Origin: Limnohabitans sp. Rim8
Lineage (GTDB): Bacteria > Pseudomonadota > Gammaproteobacteria > Burkholderiales > Burkholderiaceae_C
NCBI GenBank assembly: GCA_945897795.1
Contig: CAMDFT010000027.1
Coordinates: forward strand, 1-38,017
Length of the DNA: 38,017 nt
Reading direction: 5' to 3'
In this document: positions 18,596 to 27,219 of the stretch, piece after piece
Layout of the letters: each line of letters begins with the position of its first letter
How positions within the stretch are numbered: position 1 is the first letter of the stretch
Notes under the pieces: model-generated
Told to the model about the DNA's origin: nothing
What the model saw: only the letters and a program-made list of their open reading frames with translations
Database searches by the model: none
Position numbers and translations under genes: made by a program

Positions 18596-19639
18596 TTAAA
18601 ACATGGCTTCTTTAACCGTGACGCCAGCGACGGTGGCATTTACAGGCGCATTGATCATGGCTTCTGGCTGCACAGCCGAATTCAGCGCAGGAAGTCCCGC
18701 AGGTTGATAGCCCTTGTCACCAGGTTGCATGCCCCAGCCAGATGTGATGCCCCATTTCTCGCGCAGCACATCCAGCTTGTCCTCCATGCTTTTCAAGTCG
18801 TCAGAAAGGCTGGCTTCAGCCACCATGGACAGGATTTGCGTTTCCATGGCTTCGTTCAGCCGGATGAAACGAACCACACGACGCTCGTGTCCCGTGGGGT
18901 TCACGCACACCGCAAATTCGAAGGTGCCTTCTTTTTTGCCTTCGCCTACCGTGTTGAGCACGAACTTGTCCTCTACCTGAACCACTGTGTCCGCAACCTT
19001 TGCATTGGCCAGCAAGATCTTGCGCAGCAGTTTGGTCTTGGCCTCTTTGTGGTCCTTCACAGCTTTGGCCGTGTCCGCATCCTCCTTGGTGGCTGTGATC
19101 TTGGCGATGCCGCCCCGTTCCTTGATGTAGTTGGGCAGCTCAGTGGCAGCCAAGTTCTCGTCAAAAGCCACCTGCAAAACTTTGCTGTAGTTGTAGGCCG
19201 TCTGGCGGTCTGTGGGCAGGATAAAACGTAGCACTGTGGTGATCCAGGGCGTGTTGGCCTGTGTCTTGATGTCGTGCTCGCTTTCCAGGCGATCACGCAT
19301 GCGCAGCAAGATGTGGTCGCGCAGGGCGGACTCATTGATCTGCAGTGAGTAGCTGTAGATGGCACCCAGCAGCGCGTACAACTCTTTGGTGCCACGCACC
19401 ACGTAGGTTTCCACGTACTGATTGTTCATCTTGGCAAGGTTCTGGGCCTGTCCCAGGATCATGTCTACCTGCACTTCATTGGCGCTCTTGTCACTAGGCC
19501 GACGCTTGTCTGAGCCGCCCAAAGCGCGGTTCATCAAAAGTCCAAAGGAAAACTCATCCACTGGCGAAGCAGTTGCCGAGGTCTCGACGGGGGCCCCATT
19601 TGCTGTGGGCGGGGCGCTGTTTGTATTGTCCAAGTTCAT
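18596..19639 (-). CDS. Hypothetical protein, integrase-linked module
   Basis: This 347-aa protein is not recognised. The N-terminal 50 residues are low-complexity (Ala, Ser, Thr, Pro rich). The central part contains the strongly patterned stretch TTVLRFILPTDRQTAYNYSK and a Lys/Glu-rich helical segment (about 190-215). The C-terminal 40 residues are rich in Ala, Pro and Val and probably flexible. A GGAG ribosome-binding site precedes the ATG. It heads the minus-strand trio that ends in the integrase and is divergent from the unknown gene at 19757, so a shared divergent promoter region of about 115 nt is likely. Cytoplasmic location is inferred from the absence of export signals. Confidence 0.8.
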   Translation of the reverse strand: MNLDNTNSAPPTANGAPVETSATASPVDEFSFGLLMNRALGGSDKRRPSDKSANEVQVDMILGQAQNLAKMNNQYVETYVVRGTKELYALLGAIYSYSLQINESALRDHILLRMRDRLESEHDIKTQANTPWITTVLRFILPTDRQTAYNYSKVLQVAFDENLAATELPNYIKERGGIAKITATKEDADTAKAVKDHKEAKTKLLRKILLANAKVADTVVQVEDKFVLNTVGEGKKEGTFEFAVCVNPTGHERRVVRFIRLNEAMETQILSMVAEASLSDDLKSMEDKLDVLREKWGITSGWGMQPGDKGYQPAGLPALNSAVQPEAMINAPVNATVAGVTVKEAMF

Positions 19640-19732
19640 TTCAAACTCCTGTTAAATTCCATAACCATGGGTTCCGTCGGCCAGGATCGACACGACAAGC
19701 ACAGGTTAGTTTTTTGGCGGCGGTGGTTTTTC

Positions 19733-19768
19733 ACTTTTTCGAAGGGGTACGAAAAAATGAAAGTTCAA
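19733..19768. repeat. A/T-rich inverted repeat at the start of the 19757 gene
   Basis: ACTTTTTCG and CGAAAAA face each other across 8 nt, and the right arm runs on as AAAATGAAAGTTCAAA, which includes the likely start codon of the next gene. The same CGAAAAA and AAGTTCAA elements recur at the end of that gene (20497-20581). This could be an operator overlapping the translation start. Confidence 0.45.
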
Positions 19769-20500
19769 AGGCCAGATCGGTGTAGAGACGCTCAAAAATT
19801 GATTCCATTTATCTCTGCGGGCCGATTGAGGGCAGAGAGCACTGAGTCGTTTGTCCACGGTTCACACCTTGACATCTGGTGGCGATGTCTCCGATGCTCA
19901 AAGGTGTTCACCCAGAGTTGCCGCACTGGCCTTTTCACCACCCAAGGCGCCTTTAAAACTTACCGCCTGTTTGGAGCCGTTGAGGACTTGACCTTGAAAG
20001 AATGGTGGTTCACCAAGGGGCATGAGACTTTTGGTGAAAGCATCACGACCTTGCAAGTAACGCTGTATGTCAAGCGTAAAAACAGTGATGCACTGGAGAT
20101 CACCGTTGACGCCATGCAGCAGGTGTCAAGCCAGTTGGCAGGAAAAGAATTTGGGTTTTGGCTTGATCAGATATGTTTATTGAACTCACGGCAGGGCCTA
20201 CTTTCTGATGCGCCTTTATCTTGGCCAATTTATCGAAGCCGTATCGCACTGGAGGCGATGTCACAGTTGCTGAGCATCATGGAAATTCATGAGCACATCA
20301 TCCGCAATGCCCCGCAGACCTGTCTTTGGCAGATAGGTGAACAGCTCAAGCTGAACCATAAAGCCATGACAAAAGGCGATGACTATCCCAGCGTAATAGC
20401 CGACAAGCACAAGGCCATGGGACAAACCGTGAGCAGTTATTTGAAAAAAGGCCGGTCTTTGGTTGACAACGCGGCCAATGGGCTGTTCCCCAAATATTGA
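19757..20500 (+). CDS. Hypothetical protein with Cys cluster
   Basis: The 247-aa product is unknown. A possible zinc-binding cluster C44-x2-C47-x7-C55 (WWRCLRCSKVFTQSC) lies in the N-terminal quarter; the remainder looks alpha-helical and ends in a basic tail (SYLKKGRSLVD). The frame is open back to 19667, but ATG 19757 is favoured because the upstream 30 residues would cross the A/T-rich inverted repeat. It is divergent from the integrase-module genes and lies just before a broken serine recombinase. Related TTTTTCG/CGAAAAA elements lie at both ends of the gene, which may bear on its regulation or mobility. Confidence 0.65.
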   Translation: MKVQRPDRCRDAQKLIPFISAGRLRAESTESFVHGSHLDIWWRCLRCSKVFTQSCRTGLFTTQGAFKTYRLFGAVEDLTLKEWWFTKGHETFGESITTLQVTLYVKRKNSDALEITVDAMQQVSSQLAGKEFGFWLDQICLLNSRQGLLSDAPLSWPIYRSRIALEAMSQLLSIMEIHEHIIRNAPQTCLWQIGEQLKLNHKAMTKGDDYPSVIADKHKAMGQTVSSYLKKGRSLVDNAANGLFPKY

Positions 20501-20581
20501 ACTTTTTCGTAAGAAATCACTTTTTTAGTGCATCTTCATCAAGAAAAAAAACCGATAGACCTTTTTTTCGAAAAAGTTCAA
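20497..20581. repeat. 13-bp inverted repeat before the serine recombinase
   Basis: TTGAACTTTTTCG (20497-20509) and CGAAAAAGTTCAA (20569-20581) are exact reverse complements 59 nt apart. The right arm overlaps a second small palindrome TTTTTCGAAAAA (20564-20575). The repeat brackets the region just upstream of the recombinase fragment and could be its recombination or operator site. Confidence 0.65.
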
Positions 20582-20584
20582 AAT

Positions 20585-21210
20585 ATGACGACAATGCCTC
20601 AGTTTTTGCCTACCTCCGCGTCTCGACCGACGCCCAAGACGTTGCCAACCAAAAGCACGGCGTCGTGCGTTATTGCATCGACAAGAAGCTGCTTGAACCG
20701 ATGTTCGTCGAGGACACCATCAGCGGCAAGACCGATTGGCGGGACCGTCAGCTCGGGAAAATGATCCGGGGGGCAGGGGAGGGCGACGTGATCGTCGTGT
20801 CGTAAGTCTCGCGCCTGGCGCGCAGCACGCTGCAGGTGCTGGAGATCGGCCGGGAGTGCATCGAGAAGGGTGTCCAGTTGCATGTCGCCAAGAGCAATAT
20901 CGTCTTCGACAACACCCTGCAATCGAGAATCGTCGCCGTCGTGCTGGGCCTGGTGGCCGAGATCGAGCGGGATTTCATCAGCTCGCGCACCAAAGAGGCC
21001 CTGGCCAAACGGAAGGCCGAAGGCATGAAGCTGGGCCGCCCGGTGGGTGGTGCCAAGAATCTCAAGCTGGACAAGCACGCCGACAAGATCGACGGCTACC
21101 TGGCCAAAGGCATCAACAAGGTGGCCATCGCCAAGCTGCTGGACGTTTCACCGAACACGCTTTATGAGTGGTTGAAGGTCAGACGGCCAGGCTCGGCTCC
21201 GGCAGTGTGA
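20585..21210 (+). pseudogene. Serine recombinase, Mpi/Pin-like DNA invertase, inactivated
   Basis: The catalytic domain motif AYLRVSTDAQ with the nucleophile Ser, the SRLARSTLQVLEIG helix, the LVAEIERDFISSRTKEALAKRKAEG segment and a C-terminal helix-turn-helix (KVAIAKLLDVSPNTLYEW) identify a small serine recombinase resembling master DNA invertase Mpi. A TAA at 20803-20805 interrupts GDVIVVS-stop-VSRLARS, where relatives have Glu; one GAA to TAA change explains it. In addition, the natural-looking ATG at 20585 is out of frame with the domain, so a one-base loss near 20600 is likely. Without read-through, the product could not carry both catalytic Ser and DNA-binding domain. It lies directly behind a 13-bp inverted repeat. 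Confidence 0.8.
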
Positions 21211-21339
21211 TTAGGTGGGTTGTAACTTATCATCCGTTGCAAATAACCGGTTCATCTTTGTTGAACTTTGTCCTTGTATTCAAACCCCCCGGTTGTTTAT
21301 CAATTGAAAATTAAACTCAACTTTTCCGAGGAAATTGCC

Positions 21340-22017
21340 ATGAAAAAAACCATCGCCTATGTGTCAGTGTTGCTTGCCGCCTTTATCTCTGGGTGTGCAA
21401 CAACTAATTTACCGGTAGAGACAAGCGTTTCCGTGTTCCACGCTATGCCGGTTCCTACTGGCGTCAAATACACCATGCTTCCCTACAAGGAGCAGGAGGG
21501 AGGACTTGAGTACAGGACCTATGCTCAGGCAGTTTCCGACGAATTCAAAAAGGTCGGGATGATTGAGGTTGGTCCATCAGAAGCCGCTTTTGCCGTGTTC
21601 ATTCGCTACGGCATAGATAACGGTCGGGAGGTGATTTCCTCTTATCCAATCATCGGCCAGACAGGCGTCGCATCAAGCAGTACATACGGCACAGCGACCC
21701 GTTTTGGCAACACCTCCACACTGAATGCGACGACTGTCAACACGCCAACTTTCGGCGTCGTAGGTTCTGGTTCTCGCTCTGATACTGTTTACCGGCGATA
21801 TCTGGATCTCGAAATTGTTGAGATGTCATCTCTGAATGCTGGCACAAGGATCGTAAAGGTTTACGAGGGTAAGGCTCGCAGCGAGGGCAGCCTCAATCAA
21901 CTCCCAACAATCATGCCGCCTATGATCCAGTCCATCTTTAAAGAGTTTCCTGGCCAAAGCGGTAAATCACGAAAGCATTCGATCATCTTGCCCCCTGAAC
22001 CGCGAGCTGTTAAGTAA
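21340..22017 (+). CDS. Putative DUF4136-like outer-membrane lipoprotein
   Basis: The 225-aa product has a lipoprotein signal peptide with lipobox FISGC (C19 becomes the lipidated N-terminus). The mature part begins with a VSVFHAMPVPTGVKYTMLP segment and contains RTYAQAVSDEFKKVGMIEV, resembling DUF4136-type lipoproteins. A Ser/Thr/Asn-rich stretch (about 120-150) may be a flexible loop. ATG 21340 is preferred over the upstream in-frame start at 21268 because it follows a GAGGAAATT ribosome-binding region and gives the clean signal peptide. The Asp at +2 that would signal inner-membrane retention is absent (Ala), so an outer-membrane location is expected. Function is unknown. It is followed by a small membrane protein gene. 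Confidence 0.75.
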   Translation: MKKTIAYVSVLLAAFISGCATTNLPVETSVSVFHAMPVPTGVKYTMLPYKEQEGGLEYRTYAQAVSDEFKKVGMIEVGPSEAAFAVFIRYGIDNGREVISSYPIIGQTGVASSSTYGTATRFGNTSTLNATTVNTPTFGVVGSGSRSDTVYRRYLDLEIVEMSSLNAGTRIVKVYEGKARSEGSLNQLPTIMPPMIQSIFKEFPGQSGKSRKHSIILPPEPRAVK

Positions 22018-22062
22018 TTATTGTGCTCGCCCATCAGCTCTAACCTAAGTACAGGCAACACC

Positions 22063-22554
22063 ATGGACGATGGCATTCTTTGGGGCCTTCTCATTCTGGC
22101 CTACATCATTCCCTTCCCAATTTGGCTCCATTCCCGCGAACAGGTTGCTGAGGCGCGAAAGGAGTTCTACCCGGGGCGACTAGAAGAGAAGCAGAAGGAA
22201 GATAGGCTGCTCGTTTTCGGACTTGTTTGGGTATTTGGCTTGGCTCTAATTCTGGTGGCTTGGAAGCTCGGTTGGGATGCGATCGAGACGGCAATCACTA
22301 TTGGCGGTCTCATTTCGGCAAGTGCTTTACTGTTCTGGCTTAGCCGACGCTTTAAGCCAGTTGCCATCCCATTTATTCGATATTGGATAGCTGGCTCAAT
22401 AGTTTGGCTTCTAAGTGTCGGTTCCTGGCATCTAGTTTTCGGAAGAAATAGCGATCTTCGTGGAGACGAAACCTTACTTCTCGCTCTCTTGCCACCGCTG
22501 GTGGGCCTTGTTGGGCTCCTGGCCTCATTTTGGGCCAAAGTTGGTAGCAAATAA
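22063..22554 (+). CDS. Hypothetical membrane protein, four predicted TM segments
   Basis: The 163-aa product shows hydrophobic segments at about residues 5-22, 50-67, 75-92 and 108-125, with a last one near 140-158, so four or five membrane spans. A charged loop (QVAEARKEFYPGRLEEKQKED) follows the first segment. No family is recognised. ATG 22063 is chosen over the ORF limit at 22021 because the intervening codons lack a ribosome-binding site. It begins 45 nt after the lipoprotein gene and probably shares its transcript, which ends at the terminator near 22759. Confidence 0.65.
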   Translation: MDDGILWGLLILAYIIPFPIWLHSREQVAEARKEFYPGRLEEKQKEDRLLVFGLVWVFGLALILVAWKLGWDAIETAITIGGLISASALLFWLSRRFKPVAIPFIRYWIAGSIVWLLSVGSWHLVFGRNSDLRGDETLLLALLPPLVGLVGLLASFWAKVGSK

Positions 22555-22758
22555 GGCACTGCTTGTAGCGCCAACGGACCCTAAGGTCTGATCTGCATGG
22601 CAACTTATGAAGTCCGGAAGGCCATTCAGACTTGGGCGCCGTTAAAGACATCGGTGTCCAGCGGGCAGGCTCGACACAGGTCACGTGATTCGGTAGGATG
22701 AAAGCGCTGCAAACTCAAGTTGTCTCGCGCTCCCTGTGATCAGCTTTGCAGCACTTCG

Positions 22759-22783
22759 CGCACCCTGTCGGGTGCGTTTTTTT
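22759..22783 (+). terminator. Rho-independent terminator
   Basis: CGCACCC and GGGTGCG pair across TGTC and are followed by seven T residues. It lies about 205 nt after the small membrane protein gene; the intervening 22555-22758 shows no gene. It would close the lipoprotein and membrane protein transcript. Confidence 0.9.
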
Positions 22784-22838
22784 GGTTCATCGTGGCTAGG
22801 CCCTACTGCCTAGGATTATTAGCCAAAGTGTTGAATGC

Positions 22839-23933
22839 TTAATATAAGTCGATATCATCTATCTCACATTTGTGGGAGATAATTTTTGCTCGACTCACCT
22901 CTTCATAATTTGAAAAAGAAAAATCGAATCGCAATTTTTCTGAGTCTGTCCCATTTGCGTACAATGAAGACGACTCCTCTTTTGTAATGTAGTTGTTTTT
23001 AGTGGAGTAAAAACCTTTTCCACTGTAATCAATCTCTACTCTGCAAACAACATCAACATCTAAATAACCTCGCCCTTTGAAGTTTGTTTCCAATTCATAA
23101 TTTATACTAGCTTCACAGGAATTGTAGTAATTGCCATATGAACTTTTACTGCAATCAAAATTAACATTGGTTATTTTTAAACACACTTCTGCACCAGTTT
23201 TGTCTTCTGTTTTGCAAGAATTCCCATTCGCCAAAAGAGCCCGTCTTGCAGCTATTGCAGTCGCAACTGCTTTTTCTCTTACTTCCATTGCTAAAATTTC
23301 ATCTGCATTCATTGCTATACAGTTACCAGAAGAAATTTTATAGCTTTTATTACACTCCCACCCATTGCCCGCATAATTGAGTTTGGCATTATTGGGTAGC
23401 TCAACCTTTACACATCCATTGCTTACCTGGCGAAAACCACTGACACATTCCCAGCCATTGCCAGCGTAGTTTAATTTTGAGTTATCAGGTAGATCAACCT
23501 TTACGCATCCATTGCTTACTTGACGAAAACCGCTGACGCATTCCCAGCCATTGCCCGCATAATTGAGTTTGGCATTGTTGGGTAGTTCAACCTTTACACA
23601 TCCATTGCTTACCTGACGAAAACCACTAACACATTCCCAGCCGTTGCCAGCATAATTGAGTTTGGCATTATTGGGTAGCTCAACCTTTACACATCCATTG
23701 CTTACCTGGCGAAAACCACTGACGCATTCCCAGCCGTTACCAGCGTAGTTTAATTTTGCATTAGGTGGTGTTTCCACTTTTATGCATTCATTTCTTATCT
23801 GGCGAAAACCACTGACGCAAGTCCACCCATTACCATAGGCATTGGTTTTTGCATTCTCTGGCATTGAATGGGTATTTGTAATTAATAAAATATTGAAAAC
23901 AAATATCAAAAGTAATTTCATCTTAAAAATCAT
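22839..23933 (-). CDS. Secreted Cys-repeat protein with six 31-residue repeats
   Basis: The 364-aa product begins with a signal peptide (MKLLLIFVFNILLITNTHS) and is followed by about six repeats of 31 residues, each containing YAGNGWECVSGFRQVSNGCV with two cysteines that may pair in the periplasm or outside. A distinct C-terminal domain of about 155 residues (from NADEILAMEVREK) follows, with four further Cys. The ATG at 23933 is chosen because AGAGA precedes it; the open frame upstream overlaps the next gene. Composition is clearly AT-richer than the neighbouring genes, suggesting acquisition. Similar xGNxWxCxxGFxxxxxxCV repeats occur in other secreted bacterial proteins of unknown function. 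Confidence 0.8.
   Translation of the reverse strand: MIFKMKLLLIFVFNILLITNTHSMPENAKTNAYGNGWTCVSGFRQIRNECIKVETPPNAKLNYAGNGWECVSGFRQVSNGCVKVELPNNAKLNYAGNGWECVSGFRQVSNGCVKVELPNNAKLNYAGNGWECVSGFRQVSNGCVKVDLPDNSKLNYAGNGWECVSGFRQVSNGCVKVELPNNAKLNYAGNGWECNKSYKISSGNCIAMNADEILAMEVREKAVATAIAARRALLANGNSCKTEDKTGAEVCLKITNVNFDCSKSSYGNYYNSCEASINYELETNFKGRGYLDVDVVCRVEIDYSGKGFYSTKNNYITKEESSSLYANGTDSEKLRFDFSFSNYEEVSRAKIISHKCEIDDIDLY
23345..23850 (-). repeat. Tandem 93-bp repeat array within the Cys-repeat gene
   Basis: The CCATTG/CCGTTG anchor recurs at 23362, 23455, 23548, 23641, 23734 and 23827, exactly 93 bp apart. The middle copies are nearly identical at the DNA level while the outer copies have diverged, the usual pattern of recent expansion by slippage or recombination. 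Copy number may vary between strains. Confidence 0.92.
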
Positions 23934-24039
23934 GTATTTCTCTTTTGATTTGAAAATAATTTCCATCATTGGCATCAACATTCCGGTTTGCAATGGGTGA
24001 ATCAATCTATTGACTGCAAGCGTTCCCTTTACGCCCCCA

Positions 24040-27012
24040 TCAGTCAATCGTAATCTTGTAGACCACCTGTGTGGTGCCCATCACAAAGTACAAGGTCTTG
24101 CCCACAGCCATGAGCTGGGTGGGGGCAGTCTCAAGCAAGAGGGTGGAGCGCTGGGTGGTGGCGTTCCAGCTGTAGACCTTGCCAGCCTCTCCAAAAATAA
24201 CACTTCCGCCACTCACCGCATACAGGTTGACGCTGGCCAGCTGGGACAACTCATAGACCCGGTTGTCACTGGTGCTGGCCTTCAGTCCTGTCACTGTGTT
24301 GGTGGTGCCCGGAAAGCGGCCAGTGGTCGCGGTGGTGGTGCTTTCTGTCCACGCTGCCAGGCCATCGCGCAGCTGGAAGTTGCCCGCATTACTGCTCAGG
24401 GTGGTGATGGCGCCGCCGCTTGCAGCTTGTGCCAGCAGCGTGAATGGCCCGCTGGTGTTGCCCGGTGTGGTCTGCTGCCAAACAACCCGCTGTCCGTCTG
24501 TCTTGGGGTAGATGCTGCGTGCGCCACCGCTGCTGAGCTTGGTGGAGCTGTTGGTGGCGGAGTTCCAGCGGTAAATGTCAAAGGTGGATGACACACCTTC
24601 TCCACCTGTCTGCGCCCCATAAAAGAACGCGATGTTGCCGTTGGCATCAACGGCGAAGTCGTATTCGGTGTTGATCAGGTAGTTGGCACCGGCCGGCTGG
24701 GTGATTTTGCTGAAGGTCTTGGACGCGGTGTTGTAGCGGGTGAAGCTGCCGGGGTTGCTGCCTGCGGCGTTGATCCAAATGACATCGTTGCCGTGGGCCC
24801 TGGGGTATTGCTCGTAAATGCCCAAGTAGGTGTTGGCGTTGGACAGGTTGGTCCGCTTGCCGGTGGTGTCCCACATGAAGATGCAGGAGTTGACGCAGTC
24901 GTTGCTGCCGATGCCGGTCGTGCCCAAGCTGCTGATAAAGACGTTGCCGCCTTCCATTTCCCAGTTGTACAGGTGCCTGATGGCATCGACGCCTTGCAAG
25001 CTGACTTCGGTCTGGGTGGTGGTGTTGCGCACGCGGTAGCTGCCGTCGGTGGCTCTGTAGAGCAGCAGCGCGGGGTTGGAGTTGTCGAGCTTGATGAGTT
25101 GTCCGCCTGCCCCCAAGGTGAAGTTAGGCTGGAAGGCCAGGGCCGAACTCGAGGTGACCGTGACGGTGCGCTGCAAGACGGTAACCGACTTGCTGCTGTC
25201 GGTGGCTTTGACGGTCAGGGTGTAGCTGCCGGCGGGCAGGTTGGCCAGGCTCATCGTCCCGGTGAAGTTGGCGTTGGTGGTGGTCAGGAACGGGTAGTCC
25301 CCCAGGCTGGCGGTGGTGGTGACCGCGCCGGGCCGGTCGCTGCTGCTGGTGCCAGTGAGCGACAGGGTGCCGCTGACCAGCGCGCCGTCGGCTGGGCTGG
25401 TCAATGTGATGAGTGGCAGGTTGGTGATGGGCACCGCCACGGTCACTGATTTGCGTGCGCCTTGTTTGTCCACGGCGGTGACCACCATGGTGTGGCTACC
25501 CGAGCCCGCTTGTGCGGCGTTCACGCTGAATCGGTAGACATTGAAGCTGCTGGTAAAGCGCCCAGAGCTCGCGTTGGGTTCGGTGAGTGAGGGCTGGGGT
25601 GTGCCGTCGAATGCCGCATCCACACGCGCAATGCCGTATTGCGAACTGGCGCTCACGTCCACGTTGATGGTGCCGGTGGTGCCTGAAACCTGGGCTGCTA
25701 ACGCGAGGTTGGAATTGGCCACACTGATGACCTTGCGCACCTCTGTATAAGAGTCGCTCGCCACCTGGATCCTGGCCACGATCAGGTGCGCGCTGTTGGT
25801 CTCGGTGCTGGTGTTCCAGCTGACGGGGTTCCCCGCGCCTGTGGTGGTGGTGCCAATCAGCCGCAGGTCGGCGTACCAGCTGACCGACGGATAGGTCAAA
25901 CCATTGCCTATGCTCAGTTGCACCGTACCGGATGCGGGCTCATCACCGCTGACCACGATCTCCGGTGCGGCCCCGGGAACCAGGCCGGTCACAGTGGTTT
26001 GTTTTTGTGGGGTTTGCAGGGTCAAGGTGTCGGCGGCAATGCGGGCATCAATGCGGTATTTTTTGTCGGTGGTGAGGGCGCGCGACCAGCTGAGTTTGCT
26101 GTTGCTGCCGCCCGCGCCCGCCAGGCTTTCTAACGTGGTGTAGCTGTCGTCGGGGTTCTGGGTTTTGATGTCGTAACGGGTGCCACTGGGAAAGCTGTCG
26201 ACCCAGTTCAGGGTCACGGTGTTGGCTTCAAGGTCCACCAAAGAGGTGAGTTGGGCGGCAGCCGCATAAAGGCGCAAGGTGCTGACGCTGACCGAGTCGT
26301 TCACCACAGAGCGGGCGGCGGCAATGCTGGGCGCAGCCTTGATGGCGGCCAAGCGCCCCAGGACTTCTGCATCGACCGATGTCCGAAAGCTGGCCAACTT
26401 TTGCGTCAGGGTTGACTTGGGATCGGAAGTCTCGACGTTCTTGAACACCTCCACCATGGCCGCAGCCAGGTTGTGCAGCTCTTGGTAGGTGGCATTGGTG
26501 GCTTTGGCGCTGACGTAATTGGCGTAGACATCGATGCCGGGCATGCCCAAATCGGCCCTCACCGCGTCTTCCGCCTGGCGCAGCGTTTGGCCTGCCTTGA
26601 CCTTGGCCATCACGCTGGTGGTGATTGGCGAGACGAGCTCTGGCTTACCGGGTGGCGCCATCAGGGTGAAGCCTTTGGTGACGGCAACGCCCGGACTGTC
26701 TTGGTCAACGGTTTGGCCTGCAATGGCCACCACCACCACGGAGTGCGCCGCCTTTTGCGCTGGCGTGGCCATCAAGGTGAAGGCGCCGTTGCTGTCGGTC
26801 AGTGTGGTGGGTTCCCCCGCGTCGAGGCTTCCGTTGTCGTTCAAGTCCAAAAAGACCTGGGCACTTTTAAGAACGCCGTCGATGGCAATGCCAGCGACGG
26901 CCACTTGGCTTTGTGCGGCCGACTGTGAGTCAGCTCCCCCGCCACAGCCAGACAGCAAGCCCGCGATGGAGAGAAGGGCTGCAAGCGGTGCCGACGTGAG
27001 TCTGGGGGTCAT
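24040..27012 (-). CDS. Large surface lipoprotein with Ig-like modules and C-terminal beta-propeller-like domain
   Basis: The 990-aa product has a lipobox (LLSGC, C23) followed by a Gly/Ser linker. Residues 56-67 (DLNDNGSLDAGE) form a calcium-binding DxNxDG-type loop in a carboxypeptidase-regulatory-like or SdrD-B-like module. A helical part (about 170-270) and several Ig-like beta modules follow (for example ITLTSPADGALVSGTLSLTGTSS). The last 300 residues carry repeated strands typical of a beta-propeller. ATG 27012 is chosen because AAGG precedes it and it gives the signal peptide; the frame is open further to 27183. The protein is probably exposed at the outer membrane. No ligand or enzymatic motif is visible. 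Confidence 0.8.
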   Translation of the reverse strand: MTPRLTSAPLAALLSIAGLLSGCGGGADSQSAAQSQVAVAGIAIDGVLKSAQVFLDLNDNGSLDAGEPTTLTDSNGAFTLMATPAQKAAHSVVVVAIAGQTVDQDSPGVAVTKGFTLMAPPGKPELVSPITTSVMAKVKAGQTLRQAEDAVRADLGMPGIDVYANYVSAKATNATYQELHNLAAAMVEVFKNVETSDPKSTLTQKLASFRTSVDAEVLGRLAAIKAAPSIAAARSVVNDSVSVSTLRLYAAAAQLTSLVDLEANTVTLNWVDSFPSGTRYDIKTQNPDDSYTTLESLAGAGGSNSKLSWSRALTTDKKYRIDARIAADTLTLQTPQKQTTVTGLVPGAAPEIVVSGDEPASGTVQLSIGNGLTYPSVSWYADLRLIGTTTTGAGNPVSWNTSTETNSAHLIVARIQVASDSYTEVRKVISVANSNLALAAQVSGTTGTINVDVSASSQYGIARVDAAFDGTPQPSLTEPNASSGRFTSSFNVYRFSVNAAQAGSGSHTMVVTAVDKQGARKSVTVAVPITNLPLITLTSPADGALVSGTLSLTGTSSSDRPGAVTTTASLGDYPFLTTTNANFTGTMSLANLPAGSYTLTVKATDSSKSVTVLQRTVTVTSSSALAFQPNFTLGAGGQLIKLDNSNPALLLYRATDGSYRVRNTTTQTEVSLQGVDAIRHLYNWEMEGGNVFISSLGTTGIGSNDCVNSCIFMWDTTGKRTNLSNANTYLGIYEQYPRAHGNDVIWINAAGSNPGSFTRYNTASKTFSKITQPAGANYLINTEYDFAVDANGNIAFFYGAQTGGEGVSSTFDIYRWNSATNSSTKLSSGGARSIYPKTDGQRVVWQQTTPGNTSGPFTLLAQAASGGAITTLSSNAGNFQLRDGLAAWTESTTTATTGRFPGTTNTVTGLKASTSDNRVYELSQLASVNLYAVSGGSVIFGEAGKVYSWNATTQRSTLLLETAPTQLMAVGKTLYFVMGTTQVVYKITID

Positions 27013-27219
27013 GAATTGCCTTTCAGTCCGAGGACCAAGGGTGCGGTGTTTTCGCCTGCAACCACCAGCAGGCTCGGCAGCCGTGGTATCACGCGCTTCA
27101 CAGCAACACGCTAAAAATTGTTGATTTTGTAATCTTAGGAGGTTTGCAGGCTCAGGTGGTGAACCAGCTTCTTTTATTTGCACGCACTTTGCATTGCGTC
27201 ATGGTACGGCGTCGGGCTG

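Noticed and set aside
23345..23850. CRISPR-like regular repeats
   Set aside because: The 93-bp units have no unique spacers and code in frame for a repeated protein motif.
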